Assembly: GCA_020002185.1 (NCBI GenBank)
Contig: CM034532.1
Location: 27,886,644-27,950,643, forward strand
DNA: 64,000 bases
Reading direction: 5' to 3'
Source: Paraescarpia echinospica
Lineage: Eukaryota; Annelida; Polychaeta; Sabellida; Siboglinidae
Shown: piece by piece, positions 11,054 through 22,930 of the stretch
Layout of the letters: every line of letters begins with the position of its first letter
Numbering within the stretch: position 1 is the stretch's first letter
Program-made: the position numbers and the translations under genes
Notes under the pieces: generated by a model
The model's input: only the letters and a program-made list of their open reading frames with translations
Databases searched by the model: none
What the model was told of the DNA's origin: nothing

Positions 11054-13740
11054 GTTTATCTAATCCTTTTTGTGTATCAGATAGTAACGCTGTGTCATCG
11101 GCATATCTTAATTCTTATGTCTCCTGTCCATTCACTTTCAGTCCATTAAAATACTTGCTTCTCGTGTCAGTCTCGACCTCTCTCATGATATTCTCTGTGT
11201 ATAGACTGAATAGGTGGGGGGACAAAATGCAACCCTGTCTCACTCCCTTGCCAAATGGGAACCAATCTGTGGTACCACTCTAATCTCACTGCAGACTGCT
11301 GTCCAACATATATATTTTGGATAAGTGATGTCATTTTCTGGTCAAATCCCATGTGTATCAAGGTTTACCAGAGTTGTTGATGACTAACATTATCAAAAGC
11401 TTTTGAATAATCTATGAAACAGATCCTAAGGTCATGGTTGAATTCTCTGCATTTTTGAATTAACATCTTCAGGTTGAAAATGTGATCTCTTGTTCCTCTT
11501 CCAGTACGGAAACCAGCTTGTGTTCTGTTGACTTCACATTCTAATTTTGTTGTGATGGGGATATAGTCTTGTGGTTTGAGCATTCTTGTAAGTCACCTTT
11601 TTTTGGTATTGGTATAAGGATGGCTCGTTTCCAGTCCATGGGCCATGTTCTACTTTTCCATATTTTCTTGCATAATGTGTGATAGATATCCACACCTGCT
11701 TCACCACTTGCTCTTATTAGCTCTGCAGTGATGTCATCAGTGCCAGGTGATTTTCCGTCTTTTAGACTTTTTATTGCCCATTCCACCTCTGAACGCAAAG
11801 GCTCAAGTTCATCTTCTGGTTCTGTCCTCTCTCTACCTTCATCCATGTCTACCTCTTCTGTTTCTTCTTTCTTAAACATGCTTTCACAATATTGCTTCCA
11901 TCTTTCAAGTATGTCATCGCTTTCTGTCAGAGTCATTCCCGTTTCATCATTAATAACGCCAAGTCTAGGTTTGAACGACTGTCATAGACTCGATTTCCTC
12001 AAACATACTGCGACTATCATTCTTGTCTTCCTTACGCATTCGTTTAATCATCTTGCACTTCTCTCTGTATTTCTCATGATAATTCTCACTCATTTCTTTG
12101 TTCTTCTTAACTCTTTCCTTTCTTCAACCATCTGCAGTGTGTCTTTGCTTATCCATGGTTGTTTCTGCCTCCTCTTTTTAGTGAAGTGTTTGTCAGCTAA
12201 TTCCATAATGATATTCCTAATTTCTACTGCCAACTCCTCTGGTTCTTTCTTGTCAGCCACTGTCTGTAGTACTTCGAAACAGTTCATAACCTCTACTCGG
12301 TATCCTTCTGTGATATCACTGACGTCAAACCTCACTATCTCTTTCCCTCTCTTCATCTCTCTTAATTTTATTGCAATCTTGGCACTTAGCAATTCATGGT
12401 CAGAGCGACAATCGGCTCCCGGTAATGTCTTTGCATTAAACACAGACGTCCTCCATCGTTTTGGTATTAGTATAAAGTCAATTTGATTTCTGTTCTGACC
12501 ATCTGGTGTTGTCCAAGTGTACAATCTTCTTTGGTGTTGTTTGAAGAAAGTATTAGTGATCATCAGTTCATTCTCTATGATAAACTCAACAAGTCTATCT
12601 CCTCTCCCATTTCTCTCGCCTAGTCCATATTTCCTGATATTTCCATTTTCTTCTTCGTTTTGACAACTGCCAACTTTTGCATTGAAATCGCCCATCAGTA
12701 CTACCATGTCTCTCTTATTTACCCCGTCAACTGTGCGTTGCAGTGTATCATAAAACATTTCTATTACATCGTCGTCAGCAGTGCTCGTTGGTGCATAAAT
12801 TTGAATACATGTTATATTCGTGGGTTTTGCTCGTATTCGTATGGTAATAATTCTATCATTGACCGGATTGTATCCTAATAGTGCATTTTTAGTTTTCTTT
12901 GACAGATAGAATGCAACACCACTCATCCCTGACTTAGTTGCTCCTGAGTATACAAACTTTCCTCCTGAATCCGGGCGAAAGTGTCCTTGTCCGGCCAGTC
13001 TGTGTTCCACAATCCCTAATATATCTACCCCATATCTTTCTGCTTCTGATGTTACCATTTGTAGTGGTAACATCGATTGTTCCATGACTCGTTTTTCTGA
13101 TGTTCCATGTTGCCACACGGATTTTACCTCCCGCAGAGTCGGGCATAATACCGTCATCAGCTCTGGCGTTACTTCCAACATCTCCAAGCTCTTCCCCAGT
13201 ATGTGTCGTCCTACCTAGCATGGGGGGCTCACCACTAGTAACTCTCTTACTGTCTGTATTCTCCATCAAGATTTCTTGAGCTAATACAGCGGTAGTTGCC
13301 CATTGCTTTCTGCTGGTTTGTGTATGGTTAACTCCATTATTCCTTGACTAAAAAGTCTTGCACCGCAGGACAGCGGGTCACTGGTCCTTCCACATGCGTC
13401 TTGGTAGGTACCTTGCAGCCTGGTGAAAGGCTGTTGCTGTTTCACATTTGTAGCCTGGGGTGTAGCCAATCAGCTGGCCGCCTACACCTCCAAAACAGTC
13501 TTTGTGTACTGAGGGCATACGTCCCTCGACTCAACAGGCATTAGCCTACAAGCCTTACTCATGTAGTTGTGCTGGTCAGCCGAGACCACTGCCCGGTGTG
13601 TAGCCACTGCCGTACACTAGTAGTTCCTAGGAGCCATACATGAGCTAGATAGACTGTGGGAACAGCCTCCACAGAAGTGGAGCGGCTGCCCATCACCAAA
13701 GGGACTATCCCTCCAGGTTCTACCTTACACAAGAGTTATT
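11004..13740 (-). mobile_element. RTE/BovB-like non-LTR retrotransposon, 3' truncated and frameshifted
   Basis: Read on the - strand, the element starts with a possible 5' UTR (13740-13270), then an AP-endonuclease domain and a reverse transcriptase. Endonuclease landmarks are ATWNIR near 13130, EHR near 13000, MGDFNAKVG near 12690, RNQIDFIL near 12480 and SDHELL near 12400. RT landmarks are KSPGTDDI near 11740, AGFRTGRGTRD near 11500, DYSKAFDNVSH near 11400 and RYADDTALLSD near 11100. This set resembles RTE/BovB elements, often annotated as craniofacial development protein 2-like. The frame shifts near 13095 and again in the RT, and the sequence stops shortly after the YADD box, so the copy is dead. 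Confidence 0.9.
12090..13187 (-). pseudogene. LINE endonuclease ORF (CFDP2-like), frameshifted at its N-terminus
   Basis: A 365-codon open frame encodes most of an endonuclease/exonuclease/phosphatase-fold domain that would nick target DNA for retrotransposition. The fold's N-terminal strand (IRVATWNIR) lies in another frame at about 13105-13150, so a frameshift near 13095 separates it from the rest. Acidic and histidine motifs MGDFN and SDHE are present. The C-terminal part (DVSDITEGYRVEVMNCFEVL...) leads toward the RT, which is in other frames. A host gene is unlikely given the attached RT and lack of introns. Confidence 0.85.
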
Positions 13741-13789
13741 TACAAAATCGTAATTAGTATGTAGAAACTGAAAATGTTACATCAAAGGA

Positions 13790-14760
13790 AATAGTCATAA
13801 ATACTGGTGTCCCCCAAAGTTCAATTTAGGACCACTCCTATTTAAAATATATATGAATGTTATAGCACTTTCTAATTATCTTTTCGAATTCATAACATAT
13901 GCTGATGACACCTCCCTTTCCAGTACACTAATTTAAAAATCCAGAAGATCAGATGTTAAATAAAAACATAAACAAAGAATTAACAAAGATTAGCAATTGG
14001 CTGAAAGCTAATAAACTTTCACTAAATGCAAAAAAAACTAAATTCGTGATTTTTCATATGCCTCAAATGAAAATAGAATACCCTCTGTTAGAAATGGATG
14101 GGGCATACATTGAATGTGTAAATGATTTAAATTTTTTAGGCATCACAATAAATAACCATTTAAACTGGCAGAGTCATACAAACAAAATAGCTAACAAAAC
14201 ATCTAAAACAATAGGAATATTAAATAAACTTAAAACACGTTTTACCACTTAGTACTTATATATTATGTACAATGCTCTTATTCTCCCTCATATTAATTAT
14301 GGCTTACTTTTACAGGGTCATCAGGCACATGGAATTGTCAAACTACAGAAAAAAACAATACGAATAACATCATTAAGTTAATGTAATGTTCACACAAGTC
14401 CTATTTATAAAAAACTTCAGTTACTAAAGTTGGATGACATTTGTAAATTTCAACAACTAACATTTTACTACAAATTAATTAACAATCATTTACCCGATTA
14501 CTTCAATGTTATTCCCAACACACAGATCTATGACATTCATCAGCACTTCACACATAGAAGAAATAATCTGTACATGTCCAGAGTCAAACATTAATGTCAA
14601 AAAATGCTTTAGACATAACCTGGTAGAGACAGTAAACAATGCACCAAATATTATCATTAATAAAATTTACACCCACAGTCTACATGGTTTTTCGACATAC
14701 ACAAAAAATTACTTTATTTCAAATTATGAATCCTGTTGTAGAATTCACAGTTGTTATATT
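13790..14760 (+). mobile_element. L2/CR1-superfamily LINE, C-terminal half
   Basis: The + strand reads ITYADDTSLS near 13895, then an open frame at 13953-14252 with ISNWLKANKLSLNAKKTKFV and LNFLGITINNHLNW. After a stop it continues as ILPHINYGLLLQGHQAHG and LKLDDICKFQQLTFYYKLIN. These are the palm, thumb and C-terminal segments of Jockey/CR1/L2-type reverse transcriptases. The upstream half is missing and the frame is broken. It adjoins the 5' end of the antisense RTE-like element (~13740). Confidence 0.85.
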
Positions 14761-14769
14761 TGTAGTTCA

Positions 14770-15635
14770 TAATACATATTTAAATGTATACACATGTATC
14801 TATATGTACGTCAATACACGAGTACATATAATATGTAATTGTATATATGGATGTATGTTGATATATTGAGTAATCCTCAACTATGTATTTACGTCATAGA
14901 CAAGGAGGGGAATTGGCTTATGAATTCAGAAATGTTTAACCTATTTATAGTACGTATTTGTCAGCTATCCATCAATTCTGTTTTACGCATACCAAAACTG
15001 CTGACATTGACGCAGTCAATACAGTGTAGATCAGTCAAAAGTGATTCCAGGCACATTAGGCCAGCAGAGCTGTTGAATTAGCATCCTTTAATCAACAAAC
15101 ATGTCCTTCAGGTAGTTACTGGCAAGTGGCACATAATGACCCAACTATCATCAAAGACACACCTTACAGTTGCACCTGGTGTCATATGGATTACATTGAT
15201 ACTCACCTGGTCCAGGTAACACACACACAATGGTGGCAGATCTATATAAACTGAGAGAGATAATATACATGATGGCTGGGATGTTCCACTGCATGGCCCA
15301 ACACATAAATTATCTATTGTTGTTCCTGAGTAATATTTTCAAAAGTAAATGTAAAGCAAAATTAATTAATAGTTACGTAATTAATGAGTATATAGTTATG
15401 GTAAAAATAACTGGGATCACGGTTATATTATTACTTTAAATGTTTCTTTTTTATGAACGGCCTGTCATGAATGGGCATGAAACTTATGGGTTATGTATTC
15501 TAGGTGATGTCACGTGCATACAATTTGTGCTATGTTTTATACGGTATTATGTAGGTTTTTTAAATGAAACAGCGCAAGTAATATATAAGTATTACACTTT
15601 GTCTTGCCCTTTTTGACAATTGTATATGTCTATAA
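14770..15635. other. no gene seen
   Basis: AT-rich sequence with short unrelated open frames (14839-15081, 15230-15439). No domain, repeat or splice structure recognised. Confidence 0.35.
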
Positions 15636-15639
15636 TTTA

Positions 15640-15874
15640 GGGATCATCTCAGAACGTGAATGTCCGATATCAGACAAAATTACTTTCATTGGTGGAGGGG
15701 GTTCAGATGCAGTTTCATCTGGTGTCGGACATCAATATTTTACGTTTCAGACCAAACTATTAATACATCCTATCAATGTTTACAAACTTTCGACTGAGTG
15801 GGAAGGGTGGGGAGCTGAAATCAGGTGAAAGTAATTTTGTCTGATATTGGACATCAACGTCTTGAGATGATTCC
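15640..15874. mobile_element. 235-bp MITE with ~50-bp TIRs and TTA target duplication (PIF/Harbinger-like)
   Basis: The left end GGGATCATCTCAGAACGT... and the reverse complement of the right end GGAATCATCTCAAGACGT... agree at about 43 of 50 positions, including a shared ATATCAGACAAAATTACTTT. TTA lies directly outside both ends (15637-15639 and 15875-15877). Three-base TWA duplications and a GGG start are typical of PIF/Harbinger elements. No transposase is present, so it is non-autonomous. The open frame 15604-15828 spans it and is not a gene. Confidence 0.85.
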
Positions 15875-16684
15875 TTAATAATTCGCTACTCTCACTGCAT
15901 TTGCTGATGTTGATGAAATAAAGATTCATTCACTCATAATACAATGTGACACAGCGAGAGGCACTGAAGTGATACTAACACTTGCATCTTGAGGAGATTT
16001 AACTCAACTAAGTAAGTAAGTAAGTAGTAAGTAAATGTTTATTTTTCCAACAAAAGATACATACAGTGTTTATGGTATATCAGAATGAGTATGTCAGAAA
16101 AAGGGGTATACTGAAGAAACTATTTGTATACCCCTAAGAATTATTTACTTACAACACATGAAATATGGCAGATATTACATAATAGTACAATGTTAGTTAT
16201 TACTGGCTATTACAATATAAATACACAAAATAACACATTGATAGTAGTACCTATTTGACAATTAATAATTTATATTGGCCTGCAGCAAATTACAATACAA
16301 TCATATTTTTAGTTGCGATATGCTCACTTATTGATAACAGTAGTGCAAATTAGAATTAAATATACAGTTTTTGACCAATGACCTGTTTTTAGTTATATTT
16401 GTCGATCATGTTCCTTTTTAATTTGCAAACAAATGCATGAAATGTTGACACCGTTGTAGTACTGGGAGGTAATGAACAGATTGCTAAACACTTCAGTTGA
16501 ACGTTAGTTCGAACATATTGTCGGACACATTGACAGTGAACTCTGGATGAGTGAGAAGTTTGTTTTTAAACATTGACAGGTGTTAGTAAATTGTTATACA
16601 CTTTATACATAATTGACAAGATCTTAAAATCTACTAAGTCTTGAAATCTTAGTACTCTACATCTATTAAATAACGTATTAGTAT

Positions 16685-17400
16685 GATTTAACAAGATTGC
16701 CACCCAGAGAATTAACTCTAGGTGGCAGGTGGACAAGGAAGCCTTTTGGCTTATCGAGAGTCCGACCCTTTTATTTATGTGTATCCCACCCTTCTGAGGT
16801 ATGTGTCGATTTTATTTTTAAACATATTCACGCTACTAGCACCCACACAATCAGGACATAATCTGTTCCATTCATTTACAGTCCTTTGTGAAAATGAAAA
16901 CTTTCTTATATCTAATCTACTCTGCTCCTTTGCTAATGTAACTTCATGTCTTCTAGTCCTTCTATCTTTCTTAACTGAGAAAAAAATATTTATATCAATA
17001 TTTTCATAACCATTCATTATTTTAAACACTTCTATCTGATCTCCTCTCAATCTCCTGGTCTCTAGTGTTGTTAAACCACATTCTTTTAGGCGTATTTCGT
17101 AAATAAGATCCCTCAGTTTTGGTATCATTTTAGTTGCTCTCCTCTGCACTCTTTCTAGCATATCTATGTCCTTCCTGCGATATGACCTCCACGCTTGTAT
17201 ACAATATTCTAAATGAGGCCTAACTATTGTTTTGCAAAGCAGTATTATTAGCTCTTTTTCCTTAAACATTATGTTTCGCCTAATTAATCCATGGATTTGA
17301 CTTCCCGTTGAAGCTGCAATTCCGCACTGCTCTGAAACCTTCATATCAGCACTAATGGTTAACCATCAGTCCTTTTCTTTTACAGTAGTACTTAGTACAG
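16685..17400 (-). mobile_element. CR1-like LINE, 5'-truncated, inserted into the L2-like LINE
   Basis: An open frame at 16775-17344 (189 codons) gives the CR1 C-terminal region: MKVSEQCGIAAS, LIRRNIMFKEKELIILL, LEYCIQAWRSYRRKDIDMLE, RRATKMIPKLRDL, TTLETRRLRGDQIEVFKIM, FSFSQRTVNEWNRL. The 3' UTR (16775-16690) carries the family tail that reads CTTCCTTGTCCACCTGCCA. The 5' boundary at 17400 falls at CTGTACTAAGTACTACTG, inside the RT, as expected for 5' truncation. Confidence 0.9.
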
Positions 17401-17944
17401 TAACCCCCATTGATGAAGCCTATCAACACCATATATCAGTCTAATCACTCTCTTTTGTAAGATTGTAATACAATGTACATTGGTGATATATGTAGTTCCC
17501 CAAACTTCACAACAATAACTCATTATTGGTAAGAAGAGTGAATAATACAAAGTAAGTAAACTTTTGTTTCCTAGGATATGACTTGCTCTATACATTAATC
17601 CAACTATTCTAGATAGCCTAGTCTTCACACTGTTTATATGATATTTCAAGGTAAGTTTTTCATCAATGTTTACTCCAAGGAATTTTGTCATGTTAACTCT
17701 ATTAATACTGTGATTGCAAAATTGTATATCTATATTTATCTTACGGTTACCAAAGATAATGTAGTTGGTTTTTGATATATTCAGAGATAATTTGTTAACA
17801 GTTAACCATGTATATATAGTTGATCTAGTTCACAATTAACAACATGTTTTAGTCTATGTACATCCGTGTCAGAATATAATATATTGGTATCATCTGCAAA
17901 CAGCACAAATTTAAGAAGTTCTGATACTTTACATATGTCATTAA

Positions 17945-18032
17945 CTAACATGATGACATAGCATACATGATGACATAGCATACATGATGACATAGCATAC
18001 ATGATGACATAGCATACATGATGACATTGCAT
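17945..18032. repeat. 17-bp tandem repeat, 5 copies
   Basis: Monomer ATGATGACATAGCATAC repeated with one late variant (ATTGCATAC). It lies in the 5' part of the L2-like relic. Confidence 0.95.
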
Positions 18033-18315
18033 ACACAGCAAAACATAATACGACACAACAAGTCCTGAACATCTAACACCTGTCTACAGGGAGAAGATGA
18101 CATCCAATTAAATCTGCAAAGGTTGCTAATTAGAACAAATCAGATACTCTCAAATGTGACGATGACTTTGACATGACCTTACACATGATACCATGTTTAA
18201 TGATTCTTGTCTGACTCTGTCTCTGAGCCTGGGTTCAAGAGTATGAATACTATTGTTTTACTTCAATATGCAATGGTAATGAATTTTTAAAATAATTTTA
18301 TGTCAGCACTATATA

Positions 18316-18505
18316 CAGTCAAACTTCACCATATGGTCACCTCGGTAATACAGCCACCTTGCAAATAAGGTCAGCCTACGATAGTCCCAAACTCTATTTT
18401 CATGTACACTAAAGTATAGAAATTTATCCCACTAATATGGTCACCTCCTTATTCAGGTCCCTTTTGCCCAGTCCCGAGGGTGACCTTACTAGTGAGGTTC
18501 CACAG
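18316..18505. mobile_element. 190-bp MITE, pogo/Tigger-like, TA target site
   Basis: The left end CAGTCAAACTTCACC...GGTCACCTCGG and the reverse complement of the right end CTGTGGAACCTCACTAGTAA GGTCACCCTCGG align with a few mismatches. TA flanks both sides (18314-18315, 18506-18507). A CAGT-type TIR with TA duplication fits the Tc1/mariner superfamily, pogo/Tigger group. No transposase. Confidence 0.75.
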
Positions 18506-18509
18506 TACC

Positions 18510-19480
18510 TACAACCAAACATTTTTATGTTTATGATTTCTCCAAAATCCCTAGTAATCAAACATAACATATAAATATTGCTCGATACAACAAGTTGGAA
18601 TTTTGGCAAAAAAACATATCTTTAATATCTAGACAAAACCAATTTATTGTATTGATGGTGGGTGTTTCCACAATTTAACTAATTAATAATTGAAATGTAA
18701 TTAATTAGGTCCATTTTACTTTTCACTGGACTTGTTTGGAGATTCTGTGTAAAAGTTGTATTCAGAAACAACAAAAGCAAACATATACACAAAAACTGTT
18801 TCAAACTTTTTTGTTACATACAACGGAATACGTGGCTTATATAAATGAAATATAAAGTTGTGAAGAAGCACTGCTATAGAAGCTATGACATCTTATCCAC
18901 CAAATGTGTTTTTAACTTTAAATAAATAAATTAAAAATGTAATAGATTAACAACAAATAGCTCTACTGCCACCAAGACAGAAATGCCACTTTGCAAGCCG
19001 ACAAGGAAGCCAAGGCCGAGAATGTCAATTACAAATGACAAGTGATTCTTTGTCTTCGCCATCGTCTTGCCTGCTATTATCGCCACTGCCTGAGTGGCTA
19101 TCTATCTCAGAAGTGTGGAAATAAACTGCTGCTGGGAGGGACTGTCAACAAGGAATCAATAGCGAGAAGAATGAACACACACTTTAGTCCAGATGACAAG
19201 GCTGGTGTGCATGCGCACGATGAATACGTGCTGTAGTGCTTATCTTACTATGATCAACTTGCTTACTCCTAGGTGCAGTGCATGCTGGGTGTTAACATTT
19301 CCGAGGTTCATCTATGTACGACCCAGGAAGTTTACATCATGGATAATGTTTTTTTTGAAATTTCAAGGGTTCATACCAGATGTTAATCCCAAACATAACA
19401 TAATGGAAATGAAATAACACTTCAGAGCCACTGTTGCTGCCTAATATTCAAGAAAAGACTACTGGAAACTTGTTTGCACA
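18510..19480. other. no gene seen
   Basis: AT-rich sequence without recognised features. The short overlapping open frames at 19042-19417 show no recognisable domain. Confidence 0.35.
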
Positions 19481-19850
19481 CAGCTTCTTTACATTCACCA
19501 CCTATTTGCATTGACCACCTCCATACAACGACTAATTTGGCACACTGACCACCTCTGCACATCGACCACCTCTGCACACTGACCACCGCTACACATTGAC
19601 GACCTCTGCACACTGACAACCTCTGCACACTGACGACCTCTGCACACTGACCACCTCTACATACAGAACACCTCTGCACACTGACCACCTCTACACACTG
19701 ACCACCTCTACACACTGACCACCTCTGCACACTGACCACCTATGCACACTGACCACCTCTACACACTGACCACCTCTTCATACTGACCACCTCTGCACAC
19801 CGACCACCTCTACATACAGAACACCTCTACACAGTGACCATTTCTACCAC
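19480..19850. repeat. 17-bp minisatellite, about 20 diverged copies
   Basis: Monomer CTCTGCACACTGACCAC with frequent G/A and C/G substitutions and occasional CATACAGAACAC variants. The 105-residue - strand frame at 19422-19739 repeats every 17 residues (three monomers) and is an artefact. Confidence 0.92.
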
Positions 19851-20207
19851 TACAATAATAGTTTGATTAGCAGAATTAGTTTGAAATGATACTGATGCCT
19901 ATAGGATTCTGAACAGAACATAAATTGTTTTTGACATATGTTACTCCATAGCTCATGTCTTTTAAGCTGTACTCATTATAAAGACAGTACCTCCAACGGC
20001 ACCTTCTTGAGGCTCACCAAAAACATAACTGTACCTAAAAGCCTATAATCCAAGAGATTTTCTTCTTTTCTGGCTGGAAAGACAGGAGTACAACACATTC
20101 GGGAGAATCCTGAAAAATCTGAGAGTTGGCAGGTATATAAGCCATTTATGAACGCACAACAAATGAAACCTGCTACCATGAAAAATATAAGGGATCGCTG
20201 ATGACAA

Positions 20208-20292
20208 TGACACACACACACACACGCGCGAATACACAGGCACACACAACACACATGCACATACGCAGGCACATACACGCACACGCACACCA
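20208..20292. repeat. CA-rich microsatellite
   Basis: (CA)n with CACGCGCG and CATACACG interruptions. Open frames on the - strand here (19976-20297) are mainly repeat translation. Confidence 0.85.
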
Positions 20293-20299
20293 AACAAAT

Positions 20300-21310
20300 C
20301 AGAGAGAACCTCTGCTAATCTAACACTAGTTTAGTCAGGCATTTTAGATGAAGTCACATGGACATTTTTTAGAAAGTCTTTAATTTGCATATTTAAGATT
20401 TTAACTGGAAAATGCCTTTGTGCAGCGAAGACTAGAAAAGATGCTATATAAATATTTATGATTAATCGAATGCTGTGGTGAACTCTTGCAGTCAATCAGT
20501 AGACACATTTGTGAAGAACTGTGTCAATCACACTGAATCTGTTGACTAAGCACGTTGTCCGAGCTGGATGCGCAGTAGTGTGACGAAGCCCCAAGGATCT
20601 AATCCATCAGGGTCAATTGTAACAAATGCATTTCTTAACCATAACGTACTTAGTGTCTCTTCCAGCCTTCTGTATAATTATCATGAACTTTTAATCCACA
20701 CAGATATATATACCTTCAAAAAGAAGTCACATCGTCAAACGTGTGTTTGGAAATAGACTCTGTAATGGACTGTTTTTCGTGGATTAATAATTCACTGCAT
20801 CTAAGTGTTCCCTAGGGGTATTCTGATGTTTGTCTGTATGATCTCTTAGAGACACAGGAACGCAAGAGATCTAATTCATGTTAGTCAGGCGAAGTAGTCG
20901 CCCACGAGCTTAATTTGCCAGGCCGGTATTGACGTAATTTACATGAACTACCTCTGGTTGTATTGTATAAAGATGGCACAGTTCGGCAAATTGTAGTTAA
21001 AATACAAACAAAGCTTGAGTTCAGGCAGATTACGTGTCCAAGCTGAGAATTCAGTCATGTGAAAAGTTTCAAGTGACGATGAAGCATAATGAAAGATTCT
21101 GAACATCTTCTTATATTATATATGCATTCACAATAGATGGCGTAGAATTCAATTAAAACAGAGGGCAATGATAGCAACTAGACTTTATCTAAAAATGAAC
21201 ACGTTTGTTATATAACACTTTTTTTTAAATAAATTACCTGTTGTTTATTATTTTCTCATCTAGCCTGAACATTAGATTTTAGATGTGATTAGTAATGTCT
21301 CAAAAAGTAA
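20300..21310. other. no gene seen
   Basis: AT-rich sequence. No supported open frame, no repeat family recognised. Confidence 0.35.
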
Positions 21311-21319
21311 AGTAAAGGT

Positions 21320-21660
21320 AAGTTCTTATATAGTGCAGTATCCAGTCCTTAGGACTGCTCATATCGCTTTACACTTTATTCACTGGCAGACATGTTCAAT
21401 CGAATATTATCTTGACTTCTCTGGGACGCATTCAGCCATGCTGCAATTAATGCACAAAGACTATTCGTACACAAATACGCAGCATAGTCTATAGCCAGCT
21501 GAGTGAACTGAAGCAATGTAGGGTGAACGAACTTACCCAGGGTTCGACACCGCCGCACAGGATTCGAACCCGGGTTCTCTTGATTAAGAGTTCGTAGCTC
21601 TAGCCACTGCATCACTGTGCTCAAGTAGCTGGCCACTGCTACTACTGTTACTGCTACACA
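21320..21660 (-). mobile_element. tRNA-derived SINE, copy 1 (tandem pair)
   Basis: Reading the - strand from 21621, the head has a tRNA-like A-box region (GATGCAGTGGCTAGAGCTA) and a B-box GGGTTCGAATCC. A body follows, ending near ATAGTGCAGTATCCAGTCC reversed at 21320-21350. Further copies at 21664, 34021 and 36075 define the family. The flanking CTGGCCACTGCTACTACTGT after this copy recurs after copy 2, so the pair arose by tandem duplication including host flank. Confidence 0.85.
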
Positions 21661-21663
21661 ATC

Positions 21664-21925
21664 AGTATCCAGTCCTTAGGACTGCTCAAAGCACTTTATA
21701 CTTTACTCCCTGGCAGACCTGTTCAATCAAACATCATCTCGACTTCTCATGGAAGAATCCAGCCACTGGAGCAATTAACATAGAGTAAATGAACATGCCC
21801 AAGGTTTGACCCCACCGCACAGGATTTGAACCCAGGTTCTCTCGGTCGAAAGTCCGAAGCTCTAGCCACCGCATCACTGCGCTCAAGAAACTGGCCACTG
21901 TTACTACTGTCAGTGCTACACAATC
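21664..21925 (-). mobile_element. tRNA-derived SINE, copy 2 (tandem pair)
   Basis: Same order of landmarks as copy 1: GTATCCAGTCCTTAGGACTG, TTCAATCAAACATCATCTCG, B-box complement GGATTTGAACCC and the A-box region GCTCTAGCCACCGCATCAC. It lacks about 60 bases of the body present in copy 1. Followed by the same CTGGCCACTGTTACTACTGT flank. Confidence 0.85.
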
Positions 21926-21929
21926 AAAA

Positions 21930-22740
21930 TCTAAAGCAGTGATAGGCTAATGTATACCTATTGACATGTGAAGATGACAGTCTTTGAAATAAAAAATGGC
22001 TTCCAAAACCAGTGATCAACAAAAAACATACTTTTGTTTTGAAATGACAAGCTCTGGGTTTAAGGACCCAAGTACCAGGGGTGTGGTGTGACAACACAGA
22101 TGGAGATATGATGCCATATATGCAATAACTGAATCAGAAGATTGTCGAAAAGTTGGATGCCCTTTGTTCTCCATCTGTGGGTGTTGAAGTAAAGACACAA
22201 AACAGAATGGTATTTGTATAATATTTTACACGTGACACATTTAAGTTTTGTTCTCAAGCCAATTGTAACTGTGTCTATCTGCAATGACTGGTCATAACCA
22301 CACCTTTTTTGGCTTCACCATGCTAATACTCCAAGCTGGCAATTTAGACACAAGTCACACAACTGTCACTGTCCAAAACAAACTACCGGTGTGAAAGCTT
22401 CCATATCACTACGACTCGGAACTTCAGAAAGATATCAACCTAACTCTATTCCTGCCCATCAACAGAAACAGTGTCAGACAAAACGACATATTATGTTATG
22501 CCAATTTATCTGCTGGGATCATTACATATGAAATATGGCAGTTACTTTTTGCCTGTTAATCAATCTTGGGTTATACATCCGACACCACCACCTGACAGTG
22601 CAACACACTCATCTTCATCTTGGCAACAAAACTAATCGTGACGAGAATATTGATGTATCCAGGTACAAATGGCTTTATGATTACCATTTATCTACCAATC
22701 AAACGACAATAAGGCCCATGCCGAACGCCTTTCACCTGTC
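21930..22740. other. no gene seen
   Basis: No supported open frame; the frames at 22016-22284 (-) and 22535-22759 (+) carry no recognised domain. Confidence 0.35.
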
Positions 22741-22930
22741 AGAGCAGCATGTGCGTTAATACCGCGATTTCTGCGCCAGCTGATGTGCCGATTGTGACGG
22801 GTCGTTGCGACCACCTAATGGCCGCGGTCGGTCTCGCGCGACATAAAACACTGCTTTGACGACCTCCACATCATCTGTCGCTCGCACAACTGCGCTTCCG
22901 AGTAATTTTCTACACGTGTCTGAAGTGCAT
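22740..22930. promoter_or_regulatory. CpG-dense patch, possible promoter
   Basis: CG dinucleotides are far denser here than around it (CCGCGATT, GCGCCAG, GCCGCGGTCGG, CTCGCGCGAC, TCGCTCGC). No TATA box or adjoining first exon could be tied to it, so a promoter role is only a suggestion. Confidence 0.25.

Larger units (their letters stand above)
16010..18060 (-). mobile_element. L2-like LINE, interrupted by a nested CR1
   Basis: The right part (18060-17401, - strand) encodes LKFVLFADDTNILYSD, then FLGVNIDEKLTLKYHI and LLTLYYSLFLPIMSYCCEVW, ending ...RVIRLIYGVDRLHQWG. The left part (16689-16370) resumes with TLFNRCRVLRFQDLVDFK and IMYKVYNNLL, the next segment of the same ORF in L2-type elements. 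The 3' end at 16012-16036 is a (CTTA)n-like tail. Stops and the insertion make it inactive. Five 17-bp repeats lie inside its 5' part. Confidence 0.85.

Noticed and set aside
11728..12486. 252-codon + strand ORF
   Set aside because: Antisense shadow of the RTE-like LINE, whose - strand shows endonuclease and RT motifs.
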